Assembly (NCBI GenBank): GCA_027489455.1
Contig: JAIXZR010000136.1
Coordinates: forward strand, 1 to 64,000
DNA length: 64,000 nucleotides
Origin: Rubrivivax sp.
Lineage (GTDB): Bacteria > Pseudomonadota > Gammaproteobacteria > Burkholderiales > Burkholderiaceae_C
Direction: 5' to 3'
The translations under genes and the position numbers were made by a program. Below, piece by piece: positions 18,819 through 30,982 of the stretch (positions within the stretch are counted from its first letter, which is position 1; each line of letters opens with the position of its first letter). The notes below the pieces were generated by a model, which saw nothing but the letters and a program-made list of their open reading frames with translations, made no database searches and was not told the DNA's origin.

Positions 18819-21710
18819 TTAGAAGCGGCCGTTCAGACCCACGTAGTAGCGGCGGCCCAGCACATCGTACAGCGACGGGTCGGTGTTGGCCTGCACGTTG
18901 GGCGAGTAGATGCGGGGCTTCTGGTCGGTCAGGTTCGACACGCCAGCACGCAGCGTCAGGCTCTTCGTCAGGTTGTAGGCCACAGCCACGTCGTGGTACC
19001 ACGTCGCTGCCACACCGGTGTTGGTCAGCGGCGAGCTGCCCGTGACGGTGTTGGCGTGCACCATCTTGTCGATGAAGCGGTTCGTCAACGACACGTTCAG
19101 GTCACCCCAGGTGTACGACGTGCCGAAGTTGACGCGCCACTTCGGGGTCGACGAACCCGTCGTGCTGCCAATCGTGCCGGCGAAGTCGTTCACCGGATCC
19201 ACCGACGTCGTCTGCGAGGTGTACTTGTCGGTGTACGTCGCATTGACGTTGAACCGCACCTTGCCGTACTGCTGCAGGCCCAGCGCGTAATCGACGCCCA
19301 GGTCGATACCCGAAACCTTCGTCTGCGCCTGGTTGCGCGACAGCTGCGCCAGGTTGATGATGCCGCCGTTGTTGACATCCCGGCGGAACAGCGAGCACCA
19401 CTGGTTGTTGATGTCGAAGGTCGGGTTGGCACCGTCGCGGTTGTAGCAGCGCTCGATGATGGTCGTCGCGCCCACTGCGGCGATCACGTCCTCCAGCTCG
19501 ATCGACCAGAAGTCGATCGTTGCCGAGAGGTCGCGCACCGGCTGCAGTGCGATACCGGCCGTGAACGACTTCGACTTCTCCGGGCCCAGGCCCGGGTTGC
19601 CGCCGACGAGGCCGGTGGCCTGGCCGGAAGGCTGCACGTAGCTGGCGCCACCGGCAACCACCGACTGCGCGCGGCACAGTGCCAGCACTTGGGCGGCATT
19701 GGGGCCGTTACGGAAACGGGCCGCAATGGTGCCGGACGTGTTGCAGGGGTCACCGCCCGTGATGTTGGGGAAGTTGTTCAGCTGCGGGTCAAACAGCTCG
19801 TTGACGTTGGGCGAGCGGATGGCCGTCTGGTAGCCGCCGCGGAAGCGCACCATGTCGTTGGCCGTCCAGTCCAGCGTCGCCTTGTAGCTGGAATCGTTGC
19901 CGGTGATACTGCTGTCCGTCGTGCGGGCACCCAGCGTCAGGGACAACTTCTTGGCAAAGGCCTGGTTGCTCAGGATGGGAATCACCGCTTCGGTGAAGAC
20001 ATCCTTGAAGCGCAGGCCGCCCTTGACCGGCAGTTGCTCGTTGAAGCCTGCCACCTGGCCCGGCTGCAGGCCGGAGTCCGGCTTGAAGTCGAACGACAGA
20101 TCACGGTAGGCAGCACCCACGACGATGTCGAGCGAACCGGCGGGCAGCTTGGCCACCGGGCCGGTCGCCGTGGCTTCCACCACGCGCTGGATGACGGTCG
20201 TCAGGTTCTTGGCTTCCAGGCTGATGTAAGCCCGGCAGGCATCCGACAGCACCGAGTCACCGAAGGGGTTGAAGCCGCCAGCGCAGAGGGTGCGGCCGCC
20301 GTCGGCAGCGTCGATCAGGGCCTGCACGCGCGGGATGCGGACGTTGCCACCCTGAATTTCGGTCTGCACCGACCGGCCATAGCTGCCGTAGACGTCGTAC
20401 GACCAGCCATCGATCAGCCCGATGTCGCCGGTGGCGCCAGCCACACCTTGCCAAACGTCGTGGTTGTTGGTGCTGGTACGGCCACCCAGCGCGTTGAAGC
20501 GCTTGCTGAACGCCACCGTGGCCGTGGGGTTGGTGCGGCCGGCCAGCAGCTGGCGCGCCTGGGCGCTGAGGAAGGGGTTGGTCACCGGCACGAAGAAGCC
20601 AGTGGTGCCGCCGGCCGGCGTCGGGGCCAGCTGGGATTGGGCGTTGTAGTTGGTGAACTGGAAGCTGGCGTAGGGCCGGAAGTTGTTGTTGACCTCGTAG
20701 TTCACGCTCGAGTAGGCCGTCCAGCGCTCTTGCGGCAGCACCAGCAGGTTGTCGGGCTCGAAGTTGTACGAGAAGAAGTCAGGGAAGAACGCCGTGGCGA
20801 TGTCGCTCGTGGGGCCGCGGTAGTTGACGGCGTCGCGCGGGGTGCCAGCGACACCCGTGCAGAACAGGGTGCCGTCGGGGTTGAAGCCGAAGCCGGTGCT
20901 GCCGCCGTTGGTGTTGCAACGGTCGGCGCCGAAGATCGCGTCCACCGTCGCTTGCGTGGGCGTGTTGGCGCCGACGGAGATCGAGCCGCCGGGGAAGGTA
21001 CCGGTGGCCGTGCTGGCCTGGGCCGCGAAGTCGCGGGCGCCCTTGTAGATCGGGTCACGCTTGAAGTAGCCGCCGCCGAACACGGCCGAGCCACGGCCGC
21101 CGTCGAAGGTGCTGCCCAGGGTGATGGACGCGGAAGTCTCCTTGCCGTCGTTCTTCTCGGTCCAGCGGTGCTGGGCGTCGAGCTCGACGCCAGTGAAGTT
21201 CCGCTTCATGATGAAGTTCACCACGCCGGCCACGGCGTCGGCGCCGTACACGGTGGCCGCGCCGCCGGTGATGACTTCGACGCGTTCGATCAGCGACGTC
21301 GGGATGGTGTTGACGTCAACGACGCCGCCACCCGTGGAGCCCATGCCCCGCTTGCCGTTGATCAGCACCAGGTTGCGGCCAGATCCCAGACCACGCAGGT
21401 CGATGAAGGCACGGCCGTTGGAAGACGGGTTGTTCGACTGCGAGCTCAGCGCCGGCGTCACCTGCGGCAGCGTGTTCAGGAACTGCTCGACGGTGACCAC
21501 ACCGCTCTTCTGAATCTGGTCAGCGGTGACGGTGACGATGGGGCTTTCGGCGAGTGCATCGATACGGGCAATGCGCGAGCCCGTCACGGTGATGGTCTGC
21601 GCCGGGGCTGCGGTGGCAGCCTGCTGCGCGAACGCGGGAGCCGAGCCCATCGCTGCGGCGCCGCCCAGCGCGAGCAGCACCCCGCTGTAAACCTTGGATT
21701 TCTTAAACAT
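18819..21710 (-). CDS. TonB-dependent receptor (TBDR2)
   Basis: MFKKSKVYSGVLLALGGAAAMGSAPAFAQQ signal; ITVTGSRIARIDALAESPIVTVTADQIQKSGVVTVEQFLNTLPQVTPALSSQSNNPSSNGRAFIDLRGLG; RRYYVGLNGRF C-terminus. Confidence 0.94.
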   Translation of the reverse strand: MFKKSKVYSGVLLALGGAAAMGSAPAFAQQAATAAPAQTITVTGSRIARIDALAESPIVTVTADQIQKSGVVTVEQFLNTLPQVTPALSSQSNNPSSNGRAFIDLRGLGSGRNLVLINGKRGMGSTGGGVVDVNTIPTSLIERVEVITGGAATVYGADAVAGVVNFIMKRNFTGVELDAQHRWTEKNDGKETSASITLGSTFDGGRGSAVFGGGYFKRDPIYKGARDFAAQASTATGTFPGGSISVGANTPTQATVDAIFGADRCNTNGGSTGFGFNPDGTLFCTGVAGTPRDAVNYRGPTSDIATAFFPDFFSYNFEPDNLLVLPQERWTAYSSVNYEVNNNFRPYASFQFTNYNAQSQLAPTPAGGTTGFFVPVTNPFLSAQARQLLAGRTNPTATVAFSKRFNALGGRTSTNNHDVWQGVAGATGDIGLIDGWSYDVYGSYGRSVQTEIQGGNVRIPRVQALIDAADGGRTLCAGGFNPFGDSVLSDACRAYISLEAKNLTTVIQRVVEATATGPVAKLPAGSLDIVVGAAYRDLSFDFKPDSGLQPGQVAGFNEQLPVKGGLRFKDVFTEAVIPILSNQAFAKKLSLTLGARTTDSSITGNDSSYKATLDWTANDMVRFRGGYQTAIRSPNVNELFDPQLNNFPNITGGDPCNTSGTIAARFRNGPNAAQVLALCRAQSVVAGGASYVQPSGQATGLVGGNPGLGPEKSKSFTAGIALQPVRDLSATIDFWSIELEDVIAAVGATTIIERCYNRDGANPTFDINNQWCSLFRRDVNNGGIINLAQLSRNQAQTKVSGIDLGVDYALGLQQYGKVRFNVNATYTDKYTSQTTSVDPVNDFAGTIGSTTGSSTPKWRVNFGTSYTWGDLNVSLTNRFIDKMVHANTVTGSSPLTNTGVAATWYHDVAVAYNLTKSLTLRAGVSNLTDQKPRIYSPNVQANTDPSLYDVLGRRYYVGLNGRF

Positions 21711-22107
21711 GCAACCGAGCTCCTGTGATGAGGGTGAACAGATTCAAAAAAACGTTCGGCCAAGCAAGCGTCGTGCCTACAGCCCCTGCACGCGCCCGCT
21801 TTGGCCAGGGCAACCACGCCCTTTGGTGGCGCCGATTGTTGCGTACGCTACTTTCGGGCAGCGCCGCGGGATACCCTTCGCTCGGTGGCCGGCCCGGCCC
21901 CACACCCCGACCGGACGCGGGGTCAATGCAGAAAAAGCCTTTTGCGACAGTCACTTAAGCGCAGTCCCGCACACTCCGCAAAGCCCAGGATCTGGGCCAC
22001 TCCCGGACTTTCCCTAGGGCCTGACCCACCCCATGCGTTGGCATGACGCAACAAACCATGCCCCGCTGCGGCCATCGGGCGTGGGCCACGCGGCCCGGCC
22101 GGACCGG

Positions 22108-23976
22108 TCAGGGGAGTGCCAGACGGGGCACGGCCGCCATCAGATCGCGCGTGTAGGCCTGCTGGGGCCGGGCCAGGACATCGGCGCACCAGCCCTCCTC
22201 TTCGACGCGACCGTTCTTCATCACGGCCACGCGGTCGGCGATGTATTGCACCACCGCCATGTTGTGGGTGATGAACAGATAGGACACGCCCAGCTCGCGC
22301 TGCAGTTCGCGCAGCAGGTTCAGGATCTGCGCCTGCACCGACACATCCAGCGCCGATGTCGGCTCGTCGCAGACGATCAGCCGCGGTTGCACCGCCAGCG
22401 CGCGGGCAATCGCGATGCGCTGGCGCTGGCCGCCAGAGAACTCATGCGGGAAGCGCGCCAGCGCGTCACGGCGCAGGCCCACCTGATCCGCCAGCGCCTG
22501 CACGCGCTGCAGGCGTTCGCCCGCGCCCAGCTCGGGCTGCAGTGCGGCCAGGCCTTCCTGCAGCAGTTCGCCGACGCGCAGTCGCGGATTGAGCGACGCG
22601 AAAGGGTCCTGGAAGATGATCTGCACCTGGCGCCGCGCGGCCTGCAGCGCCGCGCCCTGTAGCGCGAACAGGTCCTGCCCTTCCAGCAGCGCGCGGCCAC
22701 GCACGTCGGCCAGGCGCCGCATCAGCTGCACGATCGCCTTGCCGGTGGTGGTCTTGCCGCAGCCGCTTTCGCCCACCAGGGCCAGGGTCTGGCCCGGCGC
22801 GACCTGGAAGGACACGTCCCGCACGGCGTGGAAGTGGCCGCTGACGCGCTGCAGCAGGCCGCTGCGGATCGGGAAGCTGACGCACAGGCCCTGCACATCC
22901 AGCAGCGGCAGCCCTTGGGCAACGGTGGTCTGCCCGGCCGCCAGCCCTGCGGCGGGGGCCCCGGCGGCGGGCGCCGCAGGCCGGCGTGCAGGGGCCTGCG
23001 GCTCGGCCATCGGCAGCCAGCAGCGCACCTCGTGCTGCCCGGCCAGCGCCTGCACCGGCGGCAGTTCACCGCTACACCGGGGCAGCGCCTGGCCGCAGCG
23101 CGGCGCGAAGCGGCAGCCTTCGAACCGCTGCCACAGCGGTGGCACGGTGCCTGCGATGGCTTCCAGCGCCTGGCCGCGGCGTGCGCTTTCGGGCAGCGCC
23201 CGCAGCAACGCCTGGGCATAGGGGTGACGGGGGGCGTGGAAGAAGTCCCGGGCACGGGCCACTTCCACGATCTGCCCGGCGTACATCAGGGCCACGCGCT
23301 GGGCCATCTGGGACACCACTGCCAGATCGTGGGTGATGAGCAGGAGCCCCAGACCCTGTTCGCGCTGCAGTTCGCGCAACAGGTCCAGGATCTGCGCTTG
23401 GATCGTCACGTCCAGCGCGGTGGTGGGCTCGTCGGCGACCAGGAAATCCGGCTCCGCTGCCAGCGTCATGGCGATCATCACGCGCTGCTTTTGCCCGCCG
23501 CTCATGCGGAAGGGGTAGTCGGCCATGCGGCGCTCGGGCTCGGGGATGCCCACGCGCTGCAGCCAGTGCAGGGCCTTGGCGCGGGCCGCGCTGCCACGCA
23601 ATGCGGTGTGGGTCTCGATGGCCTCGACGATCTGGTCGCCCACGCGCATCACCGGGTTCAGGCTGGTGCCAGGCTCCTGAAAGATCATGCCGATGCGGCG
23701 CCCGCGAATGCGGCGCATGCCGTGCTCCGGCAGGCCCAGCAGATCGAGCGCTGGCGCCCCTGCATCGCCCGCCAGCGTGATGTCGCCCGCCACCACATTG
23801 CCGTTGTCGGGCAAGAGGCGCAACAGGGCCAGGGCCGTCATGCTCTTGCCGCAGCCGCTCTCGCCCACCAGGGCAAAGGTCTCGCCGCGTTCGATAGCCA
23901 GGCTCAGGCCGTCGATGGCGCGCACGATGCCGGTATCGGCGTCCAGCTCCACTTGCAGGGCGTCGATCTTCAGCAT
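22108..23976 (-). CDS. Peptide ABC transporter, fused double ATP-binding protein (YejF/Dpp type)
   Basis: Two Walker A ([30 protein letters not shown]) and two signature motifs ([28 protein letters not shown]). Confidence 0.94.
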   Translation of the reverse strand: MLKIDALQVELDADTGIVRAIDGLSLAIERGETFALVGESGCGKSMTALALLRLLPDNGNVVAGDITLAGDAGAPALDLLGLPEHGMRRIRGRRIGMIFQEPGTSLNPVMRVGDQIVEAIETHTALRGSAARAKALHWLQRVGIPEPERRMADYPFRMSGGQKQRVMIAMTLAAEPDFLVADEPTTALDVTIQAQILDLLRELQREQGLGLLLITHDLAVVSQMAQRVALMYAGQIVEVARARDFFHAPRHPYAQALLRALPESARRGQALEAIAGTVPPLWQRFEGCRFAPRCGQALPRCSGELPPVQALAGQHEVRCWLPMAEPQAPARRPAAPAAGAPAAGLAAGQTTVAQGLPLLDVQGLCVSFPIRSGLLQRVSGHFHAVRDVSFQVAPGQTLALVGESGCGKTTTGKAIVQLMRRLADVRGRALLEGQDLFALQGAALQAARRQVQIIFQDPFASLNPRLRVGELLQEGLAALQPELGAGERLQRVQALADQVGLRRDALARFPHEFSGGQRQRIAIARALAVQPRLIVCDEPTSALDVSVQAQILNLLRELQRELGVSYLFITHNMAVVQYIADRVAVMKNGRVEEEGWCADVLARPQQAYTRDLMAAVPRLALP

Positions 23977-23977
23977 C

Positions 23978-25435
23978 TCAGCCAGCCTTCGCCGCCGGTT
24001 TCCTGACCCGTCGCCGCGTCACCCGCGCCCGGGGGTCGAAGGCATCGCGCACGCCGTCGGCAAACAGGTTGGCCGCCAGCACCAGCGTCACCATGAAGCC
24101 GAAGGCCGAGGCGAAGGACCACCACACCAGCGGGTCACGGCTCATTTCATTGCGGGCCAGGTTGATCATGCCGCCGAAGCTGTTCATCGACGGGTCCACG
24201 CCCACGCCGACGTAGGACAGCACGGCTTCGTACAGGATGAGCGCCGAGAACTCCAGCACAGTGACGATGAGCATCAGGTGCGCCACGTTCGGGAAGATGT
24301 GCCGCACCAGGATGCGCGTGTCGCTCACGCCGAAAGCATTCGCTGCCTGTACGTAATCCAGTTCGCGCAGCTTCAGGGTTTCGGCGCGCAGCAGCCGGCA
24401 CAGCCCCGCCCAGCCGGTGCCGCCCAGCACCAGGCACAGCAGGAAGAGCTTGATGTCGGCCCGTTCGGCCGCGGTCTCGAAGAGTTCGGGGTGCTTGTCC
24501 AGGAACACCTGCACCATCAAGACGCAGGCCGCGATCAGCAGCACGTTGGGTACCGAAGACAGCACGGTGTAGAAGTACTGCACGGCTTCGTCGACCCAGC
24601 CGCGGAAGTAGCCCGCCAGCAAGCCCAGCACCACGGCCAGCGGCAGCGTGGCGATGGTGGCCAGGGCGCCGATGACGAAGGCGGTGCGGATGCTCTTCAG
24701 GCTCTGGTACAGCACGTCGTTGCCCGTCAGATCGGTGCCCAACAGGTGGTAGGGGCCCGACAAGGCCGTGGCCGGGCCCACGATCAAGGCCAGCGCCCAG
24801 ACCGTGCCCAGCGCCACATGCCAGGGCACCGGGCCCTGGCTTGCACGCACGCGCGCCCAGGCCTGCCCCAGCGGGCTGCGCCCGTGGCGCGCCAGCGCGG
24901 CCAGCAGGGCCAGGCTCAGCACTGCCGCCACGGCTGCACCCCCAGCCAGGCCCACGGCCACGCGCCGGGCGATGTCGCCAGCCCAGTCACGCGCCGGGTC
25001 GGCCAGGTGCGCGCCGCCAAACTGCAGGCGCGGGGCCACGCGCTGCACTTCGCCATCCACCAGCAGCGATTCCTTGGTGAAGCCGACATAGGCCAGCGGG
25101 CGCGAATAGGTGGCTTCGCGCCCGGCCACGAGGTCGGCCAGCACGGCGTCCAGCAGGGACTGCGTGCGGGTGTCGTAGATGGGCGCCGCCCCCGCGGGCG
25201 CGCCGGCGGGCTGCGGCAGCTGCAGCCGGTAGTGCACGCTATCCAGCAGCGTCACGCCCAGGCACAGCAGCAGCACCAGGCTGGAAGCCAGGGCCGGACC
25301 ATCACGGAACACGCGCTGCCAGGTGGCGGCGCGGTCGGGCCGGCGCATCACCGCCACGGCGTAAACCACGCCCGCCAGCACCAGCGCCCAGATGGCCGCG
25401 TCTGTCCACAGCAGCACGAGCTTGGGCGTGTTCAT
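23978..25435 (-). CDS. Peptide ABC transporter permease (YejE/OppC type)
   Basis: TM segments; LLGTDLTGNDVLYQSLKSIRTAFVIGALATIATLPLAVVLGLLAGYFRGWVDEAVQYFYTVLSSVPNVLLIAA. Confidence 0.9.
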   Translation of the reverse strand: MNTPKLVLLWTDAAIWALVLAGVVYAVAVMRRPDRAATWQRVFRDGPALASSLVLLLCLGVTLLDSVHYRLQLPQPAGAPAGAAPIYDTRTQSLLDAVLADLVAGREATYSRPLAYVGFTKESLLVDGEVQRVAPRLQFGGAHLADPARDWAGDIARRVAVGLAGGAAVAAVLSLALLAALARHGRSPLGQAWARVRASQGPVPWHVALGTVWALALIVGPATALSGPYHLLGTDLTGNDVLYQSLKSIRTAFVIGALATIATLPLAVVLGLLAGYFRGWVDEAVQYFYTVLSSVPNVLLIAACVLMVQVFLDKHPELFETAAERADIKLFLLCLVLGGTGWAGLCRLLRAETLKLRELDYVQAANAFGVSDTRILVRHIFPNVAHLMLIVTVLEFSALILYEAVLSYVGVGVDPSMNSFGGMINLARNEMSRDPLVWWSFASAFGFMVTLVLAANLFADGVRDAFDPRARVTRRRVRKPAAKAG

Positions 25436-26415
25436 GACAGCCGCACCCGCGGGTCGACCCAGCTGTAGGCCACGTCGATCAGCACGAAGCTGAAGATGTA
25501 CAGCAGCGAACCCAGGAAGACCATGGTGCGCACGACGGCGAAGTCCTGCTTGCTGATGGCCTCGATCACGTAGGCCCCCAGCCCGGGCAGGCCGAAGAAG
25601 CTTTCGAACACCAGGCTGCCCAGGAAGACATAAGGCAGGTAGCTGCCGGCGCTGGTGATGATGGGGATGAGCGCGTTGCGCAGCACGTGCCGCACCAGGA
25701 CCACGGTTTCAGACAGGCCCTTGGCGCGGGCGGTGCGCACGTAGTCCTTGCCGATTTCTTCCAGGAACATCGCCCGGTACAGCCGCGCTTCGCCGCCCAG
25801 CCGCGCCACCAGCGACAGCAGGATGGGCAGCAGCAGGAACTTGATCGCATCCAGCCCTGGCGCGTAGCCCGACAGCGGGGCCAGCTTCAGCAGGCGCGAG
25901 AAGAAGTACTGGCCGACGATGATGTAGAACAGGCTGCTGATCGACAGCATCAGCACGCAGGCCACCACGCCCCAGAAATCCAGCCGCGAATGCCGGAACA
26001 TCACCAGCAGCAGCGCAAAGGCCGTGCTGGCAATCACCTGCAGCAGGAACAGCGGTAACGCCAGCTGCAGGCTCACCACCATGCGTGACGCCACCTCGGG
26101 CCCGATGTCACCGGCGCTTTCGCCGTCGGCGCGGCCGAACTGCAACGCGAAGAGCGACACGCTGCGTTCCCAGAAGATGGTCTCGGTGATCTGCGCCGCG
26201 CCCTGGGCCTGGGCGTTGAAGTAGAGCGGCTTGTCGTAGCCGCGTTCGCCCTTCCATTTGTCGATGGCTTCCTGCGTCACGCGCTTGCCGCCCAGGTTCA
26301 GGCGCGCCATGTCGTCGGGCGTGTTGACGGTGAAGAAGAGCATGAAGGTGAGCAGGTTCACCCCCAGCAGGATGAGCACGCCGTACATCAGGCGCCGGGC
26401 GATGAAGTTCAGCAT
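25432..26415 (-). CDS. Peptide ABC transporter permease (YejB/OppB type)
   Basis: MLNFIARRLMYGVLILLGVNLLTFMLFFTVNTPDD...DYVRTARAKGLSETVVLVRHVLRNALIPIITSAGSYLPYVFLGSLVFESFFGLPGLG. Confidence 0.93.
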   Translation of the reverse strand: MLNFIARRLMYGVLILLGVNLLTFMLFFTVNTPDDMARLNLGGKRVTQEAIDKWKGERGYDKPLYFNAQAQGAAQITETIFWERSVSLFALQFGRADGESAGDIGPEVASRMVVSLQLALPLFLLQVIASTAFALLLVMFRHSRLDFWGVVACVLMLSISSLFYIIVGQYFFSRLLKLAPLSGYAPGLDAIKFLLLPILLSLVARLGGEARLYRAMFLEEIGKDYVRTARAKGLSETVVLVRHVLRNALIPIITSAGSYLPYVFLGSLVFESFFGLPGLGAYVIEAISKQDFAVVRTMVFLGSLLYIFSFVLIDVAYSWVDPRVRLS

Positions 26416-26425
26416 GGCGCTTGCA

Positions 26426-28660
26426 TCAAGGCGCCTGCAGGCGCCCGCGGGCGTCTGTCAGTTCACGGCGGCGCAGCACGCGGCGGCCGGCCCCGAAGGC
26501 CAGCGCCAGCAGTGCAGCCACGCCGAGCAAGGGCCACCACACCGGGCGGTTCCATTCGGCCTGCGCGGCGCTGCGGCGCGGCAGGTCCAGCCGGATGTAG
26601 CGCCCGAAGTCGCGCACCATCACCGCCGGCTTGTAGTTCTGCACCCAGCCCTGGGTGGCGGCAGACGCATACGGGAAGAAGCCCATGGTCCAGGGCATGT
26701 CCTGCTGCGTGATGGCCACCATCTGGTCGATCAGGGCCTGCTTCTCGGGGCCGTCTTCCAGCACCTTCATGCGCTGGAACAGGCGGTCGTATTCCGGGTT
26801 GTTGTAGTTGGCGACGTTCTCGCCGTCGTACAGCGTCTTGCTGGCCTTGCTGTTGAGCAGGAAGAGGAAGTTCTCGGCGTCGGGGTAGTCGGCATTCCAG
26901 CCCAGCCAGAACACCTGGTACTGGCCCTTGCGCGTCTTGTCCTGGAACTGGTTGTTGTCCGTGGCGCGCACTTCCAGCTGGATGCCCAGCTTGGCGAACT
27001 GCCGCACCACCCAGTCGATCTCGGGCTTGCGTTCCGGCGTGGGCGGGTAGTAGACGTCGTAGTTCAGCATCAGGGGCTTGCCGCTGCGTTCGTCGCGGCC
27101 GTTGGCGTAGCCGGCCTCGGCCAGCAGCTTCTTGGCGTCGGCGATGGACCTGCGCACGGCGCGGCCGCCGGCGGGCAGGCTGGCGTCTTCCACCCAGGTG
27201 TGGGTGACCGGGTTCAGACCGGCACGCGTGCCTTCGCGTGACCCGAAGATGCCCGGCGGCACCGGGCCCATCGCGGCCACGCCGGCTTTCTTCGGGAAGA
27301 TCTTGCTGTACTCCTCCCAATCGATGGCGATGCTGATGGCCTGGCGCAGCTTGCGGCTGCGTTCGCCGTCGGCCGCGGTCTTGCCGTGGCCCAGCACCGG
27401 GTCCAGCATGTTGAAGGCGATGAAGTAGGTGTTGACGTCGCTGTCGCGGTTCAGGCGGAAGCCCTTGGCCTGGTATTCACGGCGCACGTCTTCGCTGTCC
27501 TGCATGGCCACCAGGTAGTCCATGCCGGTGTCCACGCGTTCGAAGACTTCGATGTCGTAGTAGCCCTGGCGGAACTTGCCCCGGCGCGAGACTTCCTCGC
27601 GCTCCACCGCGAATTCCATGCGGTCGATGAAGGGCGTGGGATTGCCGCAGTCGGCCAGCAGGCCGGCGGCGCGGTCGGCGGGCTCGCCATCGCAGGGGTA
27701 GGGCTCGCCCCGGTAATGGGGGTTGCGCGCCATGGCCAGGCGGCGGTCCTTGACGTTCTCGACCAGCATGTACGGGCCCGTGCCCACGGGCCAGCTGTCC
27801 AAGGTGAGGCTGCGTTCGGCAAAGCCCGGGTTGGCATAGAAGGCGTCGGCTTCCCAGGGCACAGGCGCCGTGAAGGTGAGCTGCATCCAGTAGTTCCACT
27901 GCGGGTTCTTGCCGTGCACGCGCAGGCGCAGCAGGTGCTTTTCGGGCGCGGTGGCACCGGCCAGCGGGAACTTGCGGAAGTCCAGGAAGGGCTTGTCCAG
28001 GCTGGCTGGGTCCAGCCCGGCGCGCAAGCGCTGGTCTTCGGTCTTGATGATGGCGGCGTAGTCGCGCAGGCCCACGATCACGTCGGCGAACACGCTGAAG
28101 ATCGGTGCCGTGATGCGCGTGGTGGCCTGGCGCTTGAGCGCGTAGACGAAGTCTTCGGCCACCAGCTCGCGCGTGCCCTGGTGTTCGAAGTCCAGCGGCG
28201 TGCGGCGTTCGCCCAGAGCGCCGGCCGGCAGGCCGTGGTAGCGGTGGCGGCCTTGCTCGTCCAGCGCAAAGGCCGGATGCGGCTGGAAGCGCACGCCGGG
28301 CTTGATGCGCACGTCGTAGATGCTTTCGGCCACCTGTTCGGCGGGCGCGTCGTCGGGCAAGGGCTGGCCCTGGGCGTCGATGTAGCGCGGCTTGGCCACG
28401 GCCACGGCCAGCTTGGGTTCCAGCTGGAAGGGGCGCTTCAGGTAGTGGTAGCCATAGGCCGTCTCGTAGATCTGGTACGTGAACGGCGTTTCGTTGTTCC
28501 AGTAGGAAGCGGTGGGGTCCAGGTGCTTGGGCGAGTTCTCGATCACTGCCGTGAACAGCGTGTTGCCTTCGGCACTGCCGCGCGGCCAGGGGTTGTTGTC
28601 GCAACCCGCCAGCCACCCCGCCAGGGCGGCCAGCAAAAGCCAGCGCGGGGCGGTGCGCAC
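26426..28660 (-). CDS. Peptide ABC transporter substrate-binding lipoprotein
   Basis: Lipobox LAGCDNNPW; SPKHLDPTASYWNNETPFTYQIYETAYGYHYLKRPFQLEPKLAVAV; SBP_bac_5-like. Confidence 0.9.
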   Translation of the reverse strand: MRTAPRWLLLAALAGWLAGCDNNPWPRGSAEGNTLFTAVIENSPKHLDPTASYWNNETPFTYQIYETAYGYHYLKRPFQLEPKLAVAVAKPRYIDAQGQPLPDDAPAEQVAESIYDVRIKPGVRFQPHPAFALDEQGRHRYHGLPAGALGERRTPLDFEHQGTRELVAEDFVYALKRQATTRITAPIFSVFADVIVGLRDYAAIIKTEDQRLRAGLDPASLDKPFLDFRKFPLAGATAPEKHLLRLRVHGKNPQWNYWMQLTFTAPVPWEADAFYANPGFAERSLTLDSWPVGTGPYMLVENVKDRRLAMARNPHYRGEPYPCDGEPADRAAGLLADCGNPTPFIDRMEFAVEREEVSRRGKFRQGYYDIEVFERVDTGMDYLVAMQDSEDVRREYQAKGFRLNRDSDVNTYFIAFNMLDPVLGHGKTAADGERSRKLRQAISIAIDWEEYSKIFPKKAGVAAMGPVPPGIFGSREGTRAGLNPVTHTWVEDASLPAGGRAVRRSIADAKKLLAEAGYANGRDERSGKPLMLNYDVYYPPTPERKPEIDWVVRQFAKLGIQLEVRATDNNQFQDKTRKGQYQVFWLGWNADYPDAENFLFLLNSKASKTLYDGENVANYNNPEYDRLFQRMKVLEDGPEKQALIDQMVAITQQDMPWTMGFFPYASAATQGWVQNYKPAVMVRDFGRYIRLDLPRRSAAQAEWNRPVWWPLLGVAALLALAFGAGRRVLRRRELTDARGRLQAP

Positions 28661-28663
28661 GCG

Positions 28664-30234
<1,571 letters not shown>

Positions 30235-30255
30235 TCAGGGTCGATCAGCCCAGGC

Positions 30256-30723
30256 TCAGGCCAGCTGCTGCCAGGCCTGGCGACGAGCCGCCCGCGCCTG
30301 CTCGTGCTGCTGCCGCATCCGTGCCACCCATGCCCCCAGGTCACCCAGGCCCAGCAGGCCGGCCGCCACAGGCTGCAGGGGCGGGGCCAGCTGCGCCGGG
30401 GCCCGCTTGTCGTAGGCCCGGCCGTACCCATCGCGCTGCAGCCAACCGGCATCGACCAGCCAGCGGCGCAGCTCCACGTGATCGGTGTCCAGCCAGCAAG
30501 CCGGGCCCGCCAGGGCGGCCTTCAGCGCGCGGTTCACATCGGCTTCGCTCAGCGTTTCGGCCGGCAGCACCGCCCATGCGCAACCCAGGGCCCAGGGCAG
30601 CTGCGCCGCCGGCAAACCGCCCAGGTGCACGCCGTCCTTCACGACCAGCCGCTGCAGGCTGGCAATCGGGGGCGAGACCCGGTCAGGCGCAAGGCCTGCA
30701 GGCGGGGCGGCGGGGATGTCCAT
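30256..30723 (-). CDS. DUF2087-like hypothetical protein
   Basis: MDIPAAPPAGLAPDR...LSEADVNRALKAALAGPACWLDTDHVELRRWLVDAGWLQRDGYGRAYDKRAP. Confidence 0.65.
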   Translation of the reverse strand: MDIPAAPPAGLAPDRVSPPIASLQRLVVKDGVHLGGLPAAQLPWALGCAWAVLPAETLSEADVNRALKAALAGPACWLDTDHVELRRWLVDAGWLQRDGYGRAYDKRAPAQLAPPLQPVAAGLLGLGDLGAWVARMRQQHEQARAARRQAWQQLA

Positions 30724-30763
30724 ACGAGCATTGTGCCCGTGCCTACAATCGTCAGCACCGAGT

Positions 30764-30853
30764 GGAAGCGTGGCCGAGCGGTTGAAGGCACCGGTCTTGA
30801 AAACCGGCGACGGCTCATCCCGTCCGTGAGTTCGAATCTCACCGCTTCCGCCA
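30764..30853 (+). tRNA. tRNA-Ser (anticodon TGA), CCA encoded
   Basis: GGAAGCG...cggtctTGAaaaccgg...long variable arm...GTTCGAATC...CGCTTCCGCCA; complementary acceptor stem. Confidence 0.96.
30840..30853 (+). repeat. attL (14-bp tRNA 3'-end core)
   Basis: CACCGCTTCCGCCA, identical to 39700..39713. Confidence 0.85.
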
Positions 30854-30982
30854 CGGCCCCCTATGAGGGGCCTTTTTTTTCGCCTGGTTCCGCCATCCTT
30901 CATAGGAGAGTTCGAAAAATACCGTTGCACGTCGTCTCAGTCCATCGCAGAATCTGATGGTGGAACGGATGGGGGAACCATA

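Noticed and set aside
18993-21728. 911-aa plus-strand ORF
   Set aside because: Antisense to TBDR2, which has clear receptor motifs.
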